In this document: positions 55,159-64,000 of the stretch, piece after piece
How positions within the stretch are numbered: the stretch's first letter is position 1
Layout: the number at the start of each line of letters is the position of its first letter
Source: Polaribacter tangerinus
GTDB taxonomy: Bacteria > Bacteroidota > Bacteroidia > Flavobacteriales > Flavobacteriaceae
DNA: 64,000 nucleotides
Assembly: GCF_038024095.1 (NCBI RefSeq)
Contig: NZ_CP150668.1
Coordinates: 2,294,001 to 2,358,000 of the forward strand
Reading direction: 5' to 3'
Made by a program: the position numbers and the translations under genes
The notes under the pieces: generated by a model
Databases searched by the model: none
What the model was told of the DNA's origin: nothing
Seen by the model: the letters and a program-made list of their open reading frames with translations, nothing else

Positions 55159-55680
55159 ATGCAAGGTTATAAAAACGTAGAAAGAGTAAAACCAAGCGGA
55201 TTAGAGCTTGTAGATAAGTTAGTAGGTGTACAACGTGTTACCAAAGTAACAAAAGGAGGTAGAGCATTCGGTTTCTCTGCAATTGTTGTTGTTGGAGATG
55301 GTAATGGTGTTGTTGGACATGGATTAGGAAAATCTAAAGATGTTTCTTCTGCAATTGCTAAGGCAGTTGAAGATGCAAAGAAAAATTTAGTAAGAATTCC
55401 TATTTTAGATGGAACATTACCTCATGAGCAAAAAGGAAAGTTTGGTGGAGCAAAAATATTCATCAAGCCTGCTTCTCCTGGTACAGGAGTTATTGCCGGT
55501 GGTGCAGTTCGTATTGTATTAGAATCTGTTGGAGTTCATGATGTATTATCAAAGTCTCAAGGTTCTTCAAATCCTCATAACGCTGTAAAGGCCACTTTCG
55601 ATGCATTGTTGCAATTAAGAAGTGCTGCTTCTATAGCAAAGCAAAGAGGAATATCTTTAGAAAAAGTATTTAACGGATAA
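55159..55680 (+). CDS. rpsE: 30S ribosomal protein S5
   Basis: The 173-residue protein at the mRNA entry site shows [20 protein letters not shown], the dsRNA-binding fold, [19 protein letters not shown] and [20 protein letters not shown]. It follows rplR after 6 bp. Confidence 0.99.
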   Translation: MQGYKNVERVKPSGLELVDKLVGVQRVTKVTKGGRAFGFSAIVVVGDGNGVVGHGLGKSKDVSSAIAKAVEDAKKNLVRIPILDGTLPHEQKGKFGGAKIFIKPASPGTGVIAGGAVRIVLESVGVHDVLSKSQGSSNPHNAVKATFDALLQLRSAASIAKQRGISLEKVFNG

Positions 55681-55691
55681 ATCTAAGAACG

Positions 55692-55874
55692 ATGGCAAAA
55701 ATAAAAGTTACACAAGTAAAAAGTCAAATCGGGCGTCTTCAGAATCAAAAGAGAACTTTAGAGGCATTAGGTTTACGTAGAATGCACCAAACTGTTGTAC
55801 ACGAGGCAACTCCAACAATTATTGGTATGGTAAATACAGTTAAACACTTAGTTTCTTCAGAAGAAATTAAATAA
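55692..55874 (+). CDS. rpmD: 50S ribosomal protein L30
   Basis: A 60-residue protein with the L30 signature: [20 protein letters not shown], then [20 protein letters not shown]. It occupies its usual place between rpsE and rplO. Confidence 0.97.
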   Translation: MAKIKVTQVKSQIGRLQNQKRTLEALGLRRMHQTVVHEATPTIIGMVNTVKHLVSSEEIK

Positions 55875-55888
55875 GATATTTTAAAAAG

Positions 55889-56338
55889 ATGAGTTTACAC
55901 AATTTAACACCTGCAGAGGGTTCCATTAAAAAAGGAAAAAGAATAGCAAGAGGTGAAGGTTCTGGTAAAGGTGGTACTGCCACTAGAGGTCATAACGGAC
56001 AAAAATCTCGTTCAGGTTATTCTAAAAAGATTGGTTTTGAAGGAGGTCAAATGCCACTTCAAAGACGTGTTCCTAAGTTTGGCTTTACAAACATTAATAG
56101 AAAAGAATACCAAGGAATTAACTTAGATAAGTTACAGTCTTTAGTAGATAGTGGAAAAATAACGGATACAGTAAATTTAGACACTCTAGTTGCATTGAGA
56201 TTGGCTGGTAAAAATGACCTAGTCAAAATTTTAGGTAACGGAGAGTTAAAAGCTAAATTAAATATAACTGTACATAAGTTTACAGCATCGGCAAAAGCAG
56301 CTATTGAAGCAGCTGGAGGAGAAGCTGTAACTTTATAA
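55889..56338 (+). CDS. rplO: 50S ribosomal protein L15
   Basis: The 149-residue protein begins MSLHNLTPAEGSIKKGKRIA with RGEGSGKGGTATRGHNGQKS-type glycine-rich N-terminal extension, and GFEGGQMPLQRRVPKFGFTN. Directly ahead of secY. Confidence 0.98.
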   Translation: MSLHNLTPAEGSIKKGKRIARGEGSGKGGTATRGHNGQKSRSGYSKKIGFEGGQMPLQRRVPKFGFTNINRKEYQGINLDKLQSLVDSGKITDTVNLDTLVALRLAGKNDLVKILGNGELKAKLNITVHKFTASAKAAIEAAGGEAVTL

Positions 56339-56351
56339 GAACTTGTAAAAG

Positions 56352-57674
56352 ATGAATTTTATTAATACGCTAAAAGATATATTCAAGATAGAAGAGTTAA
56401 AAAACAAAATTCTTTTAACTGTTGGTTTAATTGCAGTTTACCGTTTTATGGCAGCTGTTCCTTTACCAGGAATAGATCCATTACAATTATCTGCTTTAAA
56501 AGAAAGTACATCTGGAGGTCTTTTAGGATTATTGAATGCATTTACAGGAGGGGCATTTGCTAGAGCGTCTGTTATGGCACTAGGTATAATGCCTTATATT
56601 TCAGCATCTATTGTAGTTCAGTTAATGGGAATTGCGGTTCCTTACTTACAAAAATTACAAAAAGATGGAGAAAGTGGAAGAAAAAAGATTACTCAAATTA
56701 CTAGGTGGCTAACTATAGGAATTACATTGGTTCAAGCACCAACGTATATTACTGCTATAAAAACTCAGTTCGGTTTAGGACCTGAAGCTTTTTTAGTTAG
56801 TGGTGCAACCTTCTGGGTTTCATCAATTATAATATTAACTGCGGGTACAATTTTTGCAATGTGGTTAGGTGAGCGTATTACAGACAAAGGAGTTGGAAAT
56901 GGTATTTCTTTACTTATTACTGTTGGTATTATAGCAAACTTTCCTTCTGCATTTTTACAAGAGTTTTTCTCAAAAACAGAAAACTCTGGTGCAGGTGGTT
57001 TAATGATGATTTTGATTGAAATAATAGTTTGGTTTGTAGTAATTTTATTAACTGTATTATTGGTTACTGCTGTTCGAAAGATTGCAGTTCAATATGCAAG
57101 AAGAACTGTTGCGGGTAACACACAAAATGTTGCAGGTTCAAGAGACTATATTCCCTTGAAATTAAATGCTGCTGGTGTTATGCCAATTATATTTGCGCAA
57201 GCAATTATGTTTTTGCCTGTTGCATTAGCACAAAGATTTCCAGCTATTGCAGGTTTACAAGACATTAATGGATTGGGCTATAATATAATATTTGCACTAT
57301 TAATCATTATTTTTAGTTATTTCTATACAGCTATTACTATTCCAACGAATAAAATGGCAGATGATTTAAAAAGAAGTGGTGGTTTTATACCAGGAATTAG
57401 ACCAGGTAAAGATACAGCAGACAAATTAGATAGTGTTTTATCTAGAATAACGTTCCCAGGATCATTATTTTTAGCAGCATTATCAATTTTACCAGCTATA
57501 GTTGTTCAGTTTGGAGTACAACAAAGTTGGGCAATGTTTTACGGTGGTACCTCATTAATCATTATGGTAGGTGTAGCTATTGATACAATGCAACAGATTA
57601 ATTCTTATTTATTAAACAGTCATTATGATGGTTTAATGAAACCAGGAACTAGTAATAGAAAATCGAATAAATAG
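56352..57674 (+). CDS. secY: Protein translocase subunit SecY
   Basis: The 440-residue protein is the channel of the Sec translocon in the inner membrane, with ten membrane helices. Conserved [10 protein letters not shown] (plug region), [20 protein letters not shown] and [20 protein letters not shown] are visible. It lies 13 bp after rplO. Neither adk nor map lies between secY and infA. Confidence 0.99.
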   Translation: MNFINTLKDIFKIEELKNKILLTVGLIAVYRFMAAVPLPGIDPLQLSALKESTSGGLLGLLNAFTGGAFARASVMALGIMPYISASIVVQLMGIAVPYLQKLQKDGESGRKKITQITRWLTIGITLVQAPTYITAIKTQFGLGPEAFLVSGATFWVSSIIILTAGTIFAMWLGERITDKGVGNGISLLITVGIIANFPSAFLQEFFSKTENSGAGGLMMILIEIIVWFVVILLTVLLVTAVRKIAVQYARRTVAGNTQNVAGSRDYIPLKLNAAGVMPIIFAQAIMFLPVALAQRFPAIAGLQDINGLGYNIIFALLIIIFSYFYTAITIPTNKMADDLKRSGGFIPGIRPGKDTADKLDSVLSRITFPGSLFLAALSILPAIVVQFGVQQSWAMFYGGTSLIIMVGVAIDTMQQINSYLLNSHYDGLMKPGTSNRKSNK

Positions 57675-57675
57675 T

Positions 57676-57891
57676 ATGGCTAAACAATCAGCAATTCAAC
57701 AAGACGGAACCATTACAGAAGCATTATCTAATGCAATGTTTCGAGTAGAATTAGAGAACGGACATATTGTTACGGCTCACATTTCAGGAAAAATGCGTAT
57801 GCATTATATTAAACTTTTACCGGGTGATAAGGTAAAGCTAGAAATGAGCCCATACGATTTATCAAAAGCAAGAATTACTTACAGATACTAA
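57676..57891 (+). CDS. infA: Translation initiation factor IF-1
   Basis: The 71-residue OB-fold factor reads [20 protein letters not shown] and later [20 protein letters not shown] and [12 protein letters not shown]. It starts 1 base after secY. Confidence 0.98.
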   Translation: MAKQSAIQQDGTITEALSNAMFRVELENGHIVTAHISGKMRMHYIKLLPGDKVKLEMSPYDLSKARITYRY

Positions 57892-57909
57892 CAAAATAAA
57901 ACAAAACAG

Positions 57910-58026
57910 ATGAAAGTTAGAGCATCAGTTAAAAAAAGAAGTGCCGACTGCAAAATAGTACGCAGAAAAGGTAGATTATACGTAATTAATAAACAAAATC
58001 CTAGATTTAAACAAAGACAAGGGTAA
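57910..58026 (+). CDS. rpmJ: 50S ribosomal protein L36
   Basis: This 38-residue protein ([20 protein letters not shown], then [18 protein letters not shown]) is too short for common ORF cut-offs. It has a single cysteine instead of the four zinc ligands, so it is the zinc-free type. Its stop TAA overlaps the rpsM start (TAATG) by one base. Confidence 0.97.
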   Translation: MKVRASVKKRSADCKIVRRKGRLYVINKQNPRFKQRQG

Positions 58027-58391
58027 TGGCAAGAATAGCAGGTATTGATATTCCAAAGAATAAAAGAGGAGTTATTGCTTTAACTTACATCTTTGGTATA
58101 GGAAACAGTAGAGCAAAAGATATTTTAGCTCAAGCAAAAGTAGACGAAAGTATTAAAGTTCAAGATTGGACTGATGATCAAATCGCTGCAATTAGAGAAC
58201 AAGTTGGAACTTTTACCATAGAGGGTGAATTGCGTTCTGAGGTGCAAATAAACATCAAGCGATTGATGGATATTGGTTGCCAAAGAGGTATTCGTCATAG
58301 ATTAGGTCTTCCTTTAAGAGGTCAGAGAACTAAGAACAACTCTAGAACGAGAAAAGGTAAGAGAAAAACAGTAGCTAACAAGAAAAAATAA
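58026..58391 (+). CDS. rpsM: 30S ribosomal protein S13
   Basis: The 121-residue protein of the 30S head has [20 protein letters not shown], the helix-two-turn-helix [20 protein letters not shown] and the [20 protein letters not shown] tail. It begins within the rpmJ stop. Confidence 0.99.
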   Translation: MARIAGIDIPKNKRGVIALTYIFGIGNSRAKDILAQAKVDESIKVQDWTDDQIAAIREQVGTFTIEGELRSEVQINIKRLMDIGCQRGIRHRLGLPLRGQRTKNNSRTRKGKRKTVANKKK

Positions 58392-58467
58392 AGTTAGATA
58401 AGTAATAAAGATCTAAACATTAACACTGTTAAATATTAGAAAACTAAATTACTAAAACTTAAATATT

Positions 58468-58851
58468 ATGGCAAAAGCAAGCACAAAAAAACGTAAAGTA
58501 ATAATTGAAGCTACAGGAGAAGCTCATGTAACAGCCTCTTTTAACAACATTATTATTTCTTTAACAAATAAAAAAGGTGACGTTATTTCATGGTCATCTG
58601 CAGGTAAAATGGGTTTTAGAGGTTCTAAAAAGAATACTCCTTACGCGGCTCAATTAGCAGCAGAAGATTGTGCAAATGTTGCAAAAGAAGCAGGTTTACG
58701 TAAGGTAAAAGTTTACGTTAAAGGACCAGGTAATGGTAGAGAATCTGCTATTAGATCAATCCATAATGCAGGTATAGAAGTAACAGAAATTATTGACGTT
58801 ACTCCAATTCCTCATAATGGTTGTCGTCCACCGAAAAGAAGAAGAGTATAA
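58468..58851 (+). CDS. rpsK: 30S ribosomal protein S11
   Basis: The 127-residue platform protein reads [20 protein letters not shown], then [20 protein letters not shown] and the C-terminal [18 protein letters not shown]. It follows rpsM after 76 bases with nothing recognised in between. Confidence 0.99.
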   Translation: MAKASTKKRKVIIEATGEAHVTASFNNIIISLTNKKGDVISWSSAGKMGFRGSKKNTPYAAQLAAEDCANVAKEAGLRKVKVYVKGPGNGRESAIRSIHNAGIEVTEIIDVTPIPHNGCRPPKRRRV

Positions 58852-58866
58852 TTAAATATTTTAATC

Positions 58867-58917
58867 AATCAGGAATTAGATTATCGAAGGATTAGCCTTA
58901 ATTCATAATCCCTGATT
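58867..58917 (+). promoter_or_regulatory. Hairpin leader ahead of rpsD
   Basis: AATCAGG (58867-58873) pairs with CCTGATT (58911-58917), with further pairing inside (GAATTA 58873-58878 and TAATTC 58899-58904). It sits in the 80-base gap between rpsK and rpsD, 15 bases before the rpsD start. S4 regulates its own operon in several bacteria, so this is a candidate S4 target. Confidence 0.4.
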
Positions 58918-58931
58918 ATAACAACAAAGAA

Positions 58932-59537
58932 ATGGCAAGATATACAGGACCAAAAACTAAGATTGCTCGTAAATTTGGCGAGGCAATTTTCGGAGACGAT
59001 AAAAACTTCGAGAAAAGAAATTACCCTCCAGGACAGCATGGAAATGCAAGAAGAAGAGGAAAAAAATCTGAATATGCTACTCAATTAATGGAGAAGCAAA
59101 AAGCTAAATATACTTATGGTATTTTAGAGCGTCAGTTTAGTAATTTATTTAAGAAGGCTCAAGCATCTCAAGGAATTACAGGTGAAATTTTATTACAATT
59201 ATGTGAGTCTCGTTTAGACAATGTTGTATATAGAATGGGAATTTCAAACTCTAGAAGTGGTGCTCGTCAATTAGTATCTCACAGACACATTACTGTAAAT
59301 GGAGAAATTTTGAATATTCCTTCTTACACTTTAAAAGAAGGAGATGTTGTTGCAGTTAGAGAAAAGTCTAAATCTTTACAAACCATAGAAAATGCATTGG
59401 CATCTAACAACAATGTGTACGAATGGTTAACTTGGAATTCAGATAAAAAAGAAGGTACTTTTGTAAAAGCACCAGAAAGAATTCAAATTCCAGAGAACTT
59501 CAAAGAGCAATTAATAGTAGAATTATATTCTAAATAA
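58932..59537 (+). CDS. rpsD: 30S ribosomal protein S4
   Basis: The 201-residue assembly protein has [20 protein letters not shown], the RNA-binding S4 domain ([20 protein letters not shown], then [13 protein letters not shown]) and [14 protein letters not shown]. Length is normal for Bacteroidetes. Flanked by hairpins on both sides. Confidence 0.99.
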   Translation: MARYTGPKTKIARKFGEAIFGDDKNFEKRNYPPGQHGNARRRGKKSEYATQLMEKQKAKYTYGILERQFSNLFKKAQASQGITGEILLQLCESRLDNVVYRMGISNSRSGARQLVSHRHITVNGEILNIPSYTLKEGDVVAVREKSKSLQTIENALASNNNVYEWLTWNSDKKEGTFVKAPERIQIPENFKEQLIVELYSK

Positions 59538-59546
59538 TAAATTAAC

Positions 59547-59614
59547 ATTGGTATTTGGCCAAAGGAAGTAATTGTTTTTCTTCAGACTTTTACTTCGCGC
59601 AACCAAATAACAAT
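59547..59614 (+). promoter_or_regulatory. Long hairpin between rpsD and rpoA
   Basis: ATTGGTATTTGG (59547-59558) pairs with CCAAATAACAAT (59603-59614) with one mismatch, and GAAGTAA (59565-59571) pairs with TTACTTC (59590-59596), separated by an internal loop. It lacks a T-run. It may be a regulatory or processing site ahead of rpoA. Confidence 0.5.
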
Positions 59615-59629
59615 TAAAACGAAGAAATT

Positions 59630-60622
59630 ATGGCAATTTTAAATTTTCAAAAACCTGATAAGGTTATTATGATAGAATCTACTGACTTTAAAGGTAGATT
59701 TGAGTTTAGACCTTTAGAACCAGGTTTTGGTTTAACAGTAGGTAATGCGTTAAGAAGAGTTTTATTATCTTCTTTAGAAGGTTTTGCAATTACATCATTA
59801 AGAATTGATGGTGTAGAGCACGAATTTTCTACAGTACCTGGTGTTGTAGAAGATGTTACAGAAATTATTTTAAATTTAAAACAAGTTCGTTTTAAAAAGC
59901 AAATTGATGAAACTGACAGAGAAACTGTATCTGTATCTGTTTCTGGTCAAGAGCAATTTACTGCGGGAGATTTACAGAAATTTATTTCTGGTTTTCAAGT
60001 TTTAAATCCAGACTTAGTTATTTGTAATATGGATAAATCTGTGAAATTAAATGCAGAGCTTACCATAGAAAAAGGTAGAGGATTTGTTCCTGCAGAAGAA
60101 AATAAAAAACCATCTGCACCGATAGGAACTATTTTTACTGATTCTATTTACACACCTATAAAAAATGTTAAGTATTCTATAGAAAACTATCGTGTAGAGC
60201 AAAAGACAGATTATGAAAAACTTGTTTTTGATATCGATACAGATGGTTCAATCAATCCTAAAGAGGCATTAACAGAAGCTGCGAAAATTTTAATTCACCA
60301 CTTTATGTTATTCTCAGATGAGCGTATCACTTTAGAGGCAGATGAAATTGCTCAAACTGAAACATATGACGAGGAATCTCTACATATGCGTCAATTATTA
60401 AAAACGAGATTAATTGATATGGATCTTTCTGTAAGAGCTTTAAACTGTTTAAAAGCAGCTGAAGTTGATACCTTAGGAGATTTAGTATCTTTTAACAAAA
60501 GTGATTTAATGAAATTTAGAAATTTTGGTAAAAAATCTTTAACTGAATTAGAAGAATTAGTTATTGTTAAAGGACTAAATTTCGGAATGGATTTAAGCAA
60601 ATACAAATTAGATAAAGATTAA
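59630..60622 (+). CDS. rpoA: DNA-directed RNA polymerase subunit alpha
   Basis: The 330-residue subunit nucleates RNA polymerase assembly. The N-terminal domain has [20 protein letters not shown] and [20 protein letters not shown]; the C-terminal domain (about 250-325) has [20 protein letters not shown] and the [15 protein letters not shown] helix-hairpin-helix that binds DNA. Full length. Confidence 0.99.
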   Translation: MAILNFQKPDKVIMIESTDFKGRFEFRPLEPGFGLTVGNALRRVLLSSLEGFAITSLRIDGVEHEFSTVPGVVEDVTEIILNLKQVRFKKQIDETDRETVSVSVSGQEQFTAGDLQKFISGFQVLNPDLVICNMDKSVKLNAELTIEKGRGFVPAEENKKPSAPIGTIFTDSIYTPIKNVKYSIENYRVEQKTDYEKLVFDIDTDGSINPKEALTEAAKILIHHFMLFSDERITLEADEIAQTETYDEESLHMRQLLKTRLIDMDLSVRALNCLKAAEVDTLGDLVSFNKSDLMKFRNFGKKSLTELEELVIVKGLNFGMDLSKYKLDKD

Positions 60623-60682
60623 CCTTTCATATTTTGCTCCCCAAAATGGGTAGATGCAAGATGAGAGAACAAAACAAACGTA

Positions 60683-61159
60683 ATGAGACACGGAAAGAAA
60701 TTTAATCATTTAGGAAGAAAGACAGCCCACAGAAAGGCAATGTTAGCAAATATGGCTTGTTCTTTAATAGAACACAAACGTATTAACACTACAGTAGCTA
60801 AAGCAAAAGCTTTACGTGTTTTTGTAGAGCCTTTAATAACGAAATCAAAGGCCGATACAACTCACAACAGACGTGTAGTTTTTTCTTACCTAAGAGATAA
60901 ATATGCTGTAACAGAACTATTTAGAGAAATTTCTGTAAAGGTTGCTGACAGACCAGGAGGTTATGTTCGTATCATAAAGTTAGGAAACCGTCAAGGAGAC
61001 AACGCCCCAATGGCTATGATTGAACTTGTAGATTACAATGAAATTTACAATCCAAAAGGTAACAAGGCTAAAAAATCTACAAGAAGAGGAAGAAGCAAAA
61101 AAGCAGCAACTCCACAAGTAGAAGAAACAGCAACTACAGAAGAAAAATCTGAAGAATAA
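60683..61159 (+). CDS. rplQ: 50S ribosomal protein L17
   Basis: The core L17 ([20 protein letters not shown], then [20 protein letters not shown]) is followed by a Lys/Arg- and then Glu-rich tail (from about residue 128), giving 158 residues rather than about 120. Such tails are usual in Bacteroidetes. It ends the alpha operon at a strong terminator. Confidence 0.98.
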   Translation: MRHGKKFNHLGRKTAHRKAMLANMACSLIEHKRINTTVAKAKALRVFVEPLITKSKADTTHNRRVVFSYLRDKYAVTELFREISVKVADRPGGYVRIIKLGNRQGDNAPMAMIELVDYNEIYNPKGNKAKKSTRRGRSKKAATPQVEETATTEEKSEE

Positions 61160-61188
61160 TATAAAAATGAAAATTTTTTAAATTATAT

Positions 61189-61223
61189 AAAAGGGATAAA
61201 CGTTTACGTTTATCCCTTTTTTT
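61189..61223 (+). terminator. Terminator of the ribosomal operon
   Basis: AAAAGGGATAAACG (61189-61202) pairs perfectly with CGTTTATCCCTTTT (61207-61220) around a 4-base loop, followed by T-run. It lies 30 bases after rplQ. Confidence 0.92.
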
Positions 61224-61255
61224 ATATTTTTACAGCAAGAAATACACCCAATTCA

Positions 61256-62365
61256 ATGAAATATCAAACAAGAAAAAAAGCATTAGTTTTATTAGCAGAT
61301 GGAACAATTTTTTATGGTAAATCTGTAGGTATAGAAGGAACATCTACTGGAGAAATTTGTTTTAATACTGGTATGACAGGTTATCAAGAAATTTTTACAG
61401 ATCCTTCTTATTTTGGCCAAATTATGGTAACAGCAAATGCACATATTGGTAATTATGGTGTGAATGATAACGAAGTAGAATCTGATGGAATAAAAATTTC
61501 TGGATTGGTATGCAGAAACTTTAGCTTTACTCACTCGAGAGCAGACTCTAATGGTAACTTAAAAGATTGGTTTGAGAAACATAAAATTGTTGCAATTTCT
61601 GATGTAGATACTAGAGCACTCGTTGCTTACATAAGAGATAACGGAGCAATGAATGCCATAATATCTACAGATGTGGATAATATAGATGCCTTAAAGCAGC
61701 AATTATCTGAAGTACCAAGTATGGAAGGGCTTGAATTAGCATCAAAAGTATCTACAAAAGAGGCTTATATTGTTGGTGATGAAAATGCCACTTACCGAGT
61801 TTCTGCACTAGACATTGGCATTAAAAAAAATATTATTAGAAATTTAGTTAAAAGAGATGTTTGTGTAAAAGTTTTTCCTTACGATGCTTCTTTTGAGGAT
61901 TTAAGTTCTTTTAATCCTGATGGATATTTTATTTCAAACGGACCAGGCGATCCAGCACCTTTACATGCAGCACAAAAAGTAGCTAAAGAAATTATTAAAA
62001 GAGATTTTCCTTTATTTGGTATCTGTCTAGGGCATCAAGTTATAGCATTGTCTAATGGCATTTCTACATACAAAATGCACAATGGTCACAGAGGAATTAA
62101 TCACCCTGTTAAAAATCTTTTAACAGGAAAAGGAGAAATTACTTCTCAAAACCATGGTTTTGCTATACATAAAGAAGAAACGGAATCACATAAAGACATT
62201 GAAATTACTCATATTCACTTAAATGATAATACAGTTGCTGGTATTCGAATGAAAAATAAAAACACTTTTTCTGTTCAATATCACCCAGAGGCAAGTCCAG
62301 GACCACATGATTCTGAGTATTTATTTGATCAGTTTATTGATAATATTCGCAAATCAAAAGAATAA
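61256..62365 (+). CDS. carA: Carbamoyl-phosphate synthase small subunit
   Basis: The 369-residue glutaminase subunit feeds ammonia to CarB for arginine and pyrimidine synthesis. N-terminal LLADGTIFYGKSVGIEGTST and NTGMTGYQEIFTDPSYFGQI identify CarA; the glutamine amidotransferase domain has SNGPGDPAPL, the nucleophile in GICLGHQVIALS, and the catalytic His/Glu pair in VQYHPEASPGPHDS. carB is not nearby. A terminator follows. Confidence 0.98.
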   Translation: MKYQTRKKALVLLADGTIFYGKSVGIEGTSTGEICFNTGMTGYQEIFTDPSYFGQIMVTANAHIGNYGVNDNEVESDGIKISGLVCRNFSFTHSRADSNGNLKDWFEKHKIVAISDVDTRALVAYIRDNGAMNAIISTDVDNIDALKQQLSEVPSMEGLELASKVSTKEAYIVGDENATYRVSALDIGIKKNIIRNLVKRDVCVKVFPYDASFEDLSSFNPDGYFISNGPGDPAPLHAAQKVAKEIIKRDFPLFGICLGHQVIALSNGISTYKMHNGHRGINHPVKNLLTGKGEITSQNHGFAIHKEETESHKDIEITHIHLNDNTVAGIRMKNKNTFSVQYHPEASPGPHDSEYLFDQFIDNIRKSKE

Positions 62366-62420
62366 TATTTCTTTTATCTCTAAAAAATAAAACTGAAAAC
62401 GTTTTCGTAAGTAAGCTATC

Positions 62421-62447
62421 AAAACCACTCTTAAAAGAGTGGTTTTT
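62421..62447 (+). terminator. Terminator after carA
   Basis: AAAACCACTCTT (62421-62432) pairs with AAGAGTGGTTTT (62435-62446) followed by T, about 56 bases after the carA stop and 54 before eno. Confidence 0.88.
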
Positions 62448-62482
62448 TGTAAATTAGCAACGAGTACAAACCAAGATATTAA

Positions 62483-63790
<1,308 letters not shown>

Positions 63791-63807
63791 TGAACTGATA
63801 ACGGAAC

Positions 63808-63844
63808 AAAAACCTCATAATTCTTACATATGAGGTTTTTTTTT
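63808..63844 (+). terminator. Terminator after eno
   Basis: AAAAACCTCATA (63808-63819) pairs with TATGAGGTTTTT (63829-63840), followed by further T to 63844. Confidence 0.88.
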
Positions 63845-63925
63845 GCAAAATATTTAGATAAGTTAATGTTATTTTAAAATTTCAAAAATCTATACGAACA
63901 CATTTCAAAATTATTGAAAAAATGG

Positions 63926-63933
63926 TATCTTCG
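63926..63933 (+). promoter_or_regulatory. Putative -7 box ahead of the last gene
   Basis: TATCTTCG resembles the Bacteroidetes -7 box, 34 bases before ATG 63968. No good -33 box is seen 19-20 bases upstream. Confidence 0.35.
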
Positions 63934-63967
63934 TGCAACACAGAAATTCATAATAAAACTACTGTAA

Positions 63968-64000
63968 ATGTCAAATATAGCAAAATTACAAATTGGAGAA
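63968..64000 (+). CDS. gltA: Start of a gene, probably citrate synthase, cut by the window end
   Basis: Only 11 codons are visible: MSNIAKLQIGE. In Flavobacteria a citrate synthase gene beginning in this way commonly follows eno, so gltA is the likely identity. The visible part alone cannot prove it. Confidence 0.45.
   Translation, partial: MSNIAKLQIGE

Overview
The window looks like the chromosome of a marine-type member of the Flavobacteriaceae (Bacteroidetes). Evidence: an AT-rich genome with few Shine-Dalgarno sequences; Bacteroidetes promoters (TTTG, 19-20 bp, TAnnTTTG) in front of ribosomal operons; tandem SusC/SusD pairs; a type IX secretion (T9SS) sorting domain; a tmRNA with a GEDNYALAA-type tag; and rplQ followed by carA, eno and gltA. 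Genus was not determined.

Bases 1-6677 are the end of an integrated mobile element lodged at the 3' end of the tmRNA gene (ssrA, 6678-7069, minus strand). It carries a type I restriction-modification operon (XRE regulator, hsdM, hsdS), a DUF6291-type protein, a ribbon-helix-helix protein, a membrane-anchored protein with a degenerate protease-like motif and a tyrosine recombinase. hsdS is interrupted by an in-frame amber codon. The recombinase gene lies between two perfect 152-bp inverted repeats. The repeats include the last bases of the gene and of the tmRNA, so flipping the segment would rebuild the same gene. The far end of the element is outside the window.

Bases 7.3-31.8 kb are ordinary host genes: an alanine/saccharopine dehydrogenase-like enzyme, kdsA, an M28 peptidase, an Mpl-type Mur ligase, trkA/trkH, radC, a four-gene surface-polysaccharide group (deacetylase, GNAT, flippase, glycosyltransferase), a YjjG-like HAD phosphatase, rarA, a rhomboid protease and rlmB. 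Two items stand out here. One is a DUF1801 gene split by about 0.4 kb carrying an orphan antitoxin-like ORF. The other is a compact operon (19172-14266, minus strand): T9SS protein, 51-residue peptide, attenuator-like hairpin, PqqD-like/HPr-kinase-like protein, NTP_transf_5 nucleotidyltransferase. It is the best candidate for an undescribed peptide-modification system.

Bases 31.9-41.6 kb hold two tandem SusC/SusD uptake pairs on the minus strand without nearby carbohydrate enzymes, followed by a D15/BamA-like outer-membrane protein.

From 43.5 kb to 61.2 kb runs the ribosomal superoperon (str, S10, spc and alpha): rpsL, rpsG, fusA, rpsJ, then a terminator, promoter and structured leader, rplC to rpsN, an internal promoter-like site, rpsH to rplQ. 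secY, infA, rpmJ and rpoA lie in their usual places. carA, eno and the first codons of a citrate synthase gene close the window.
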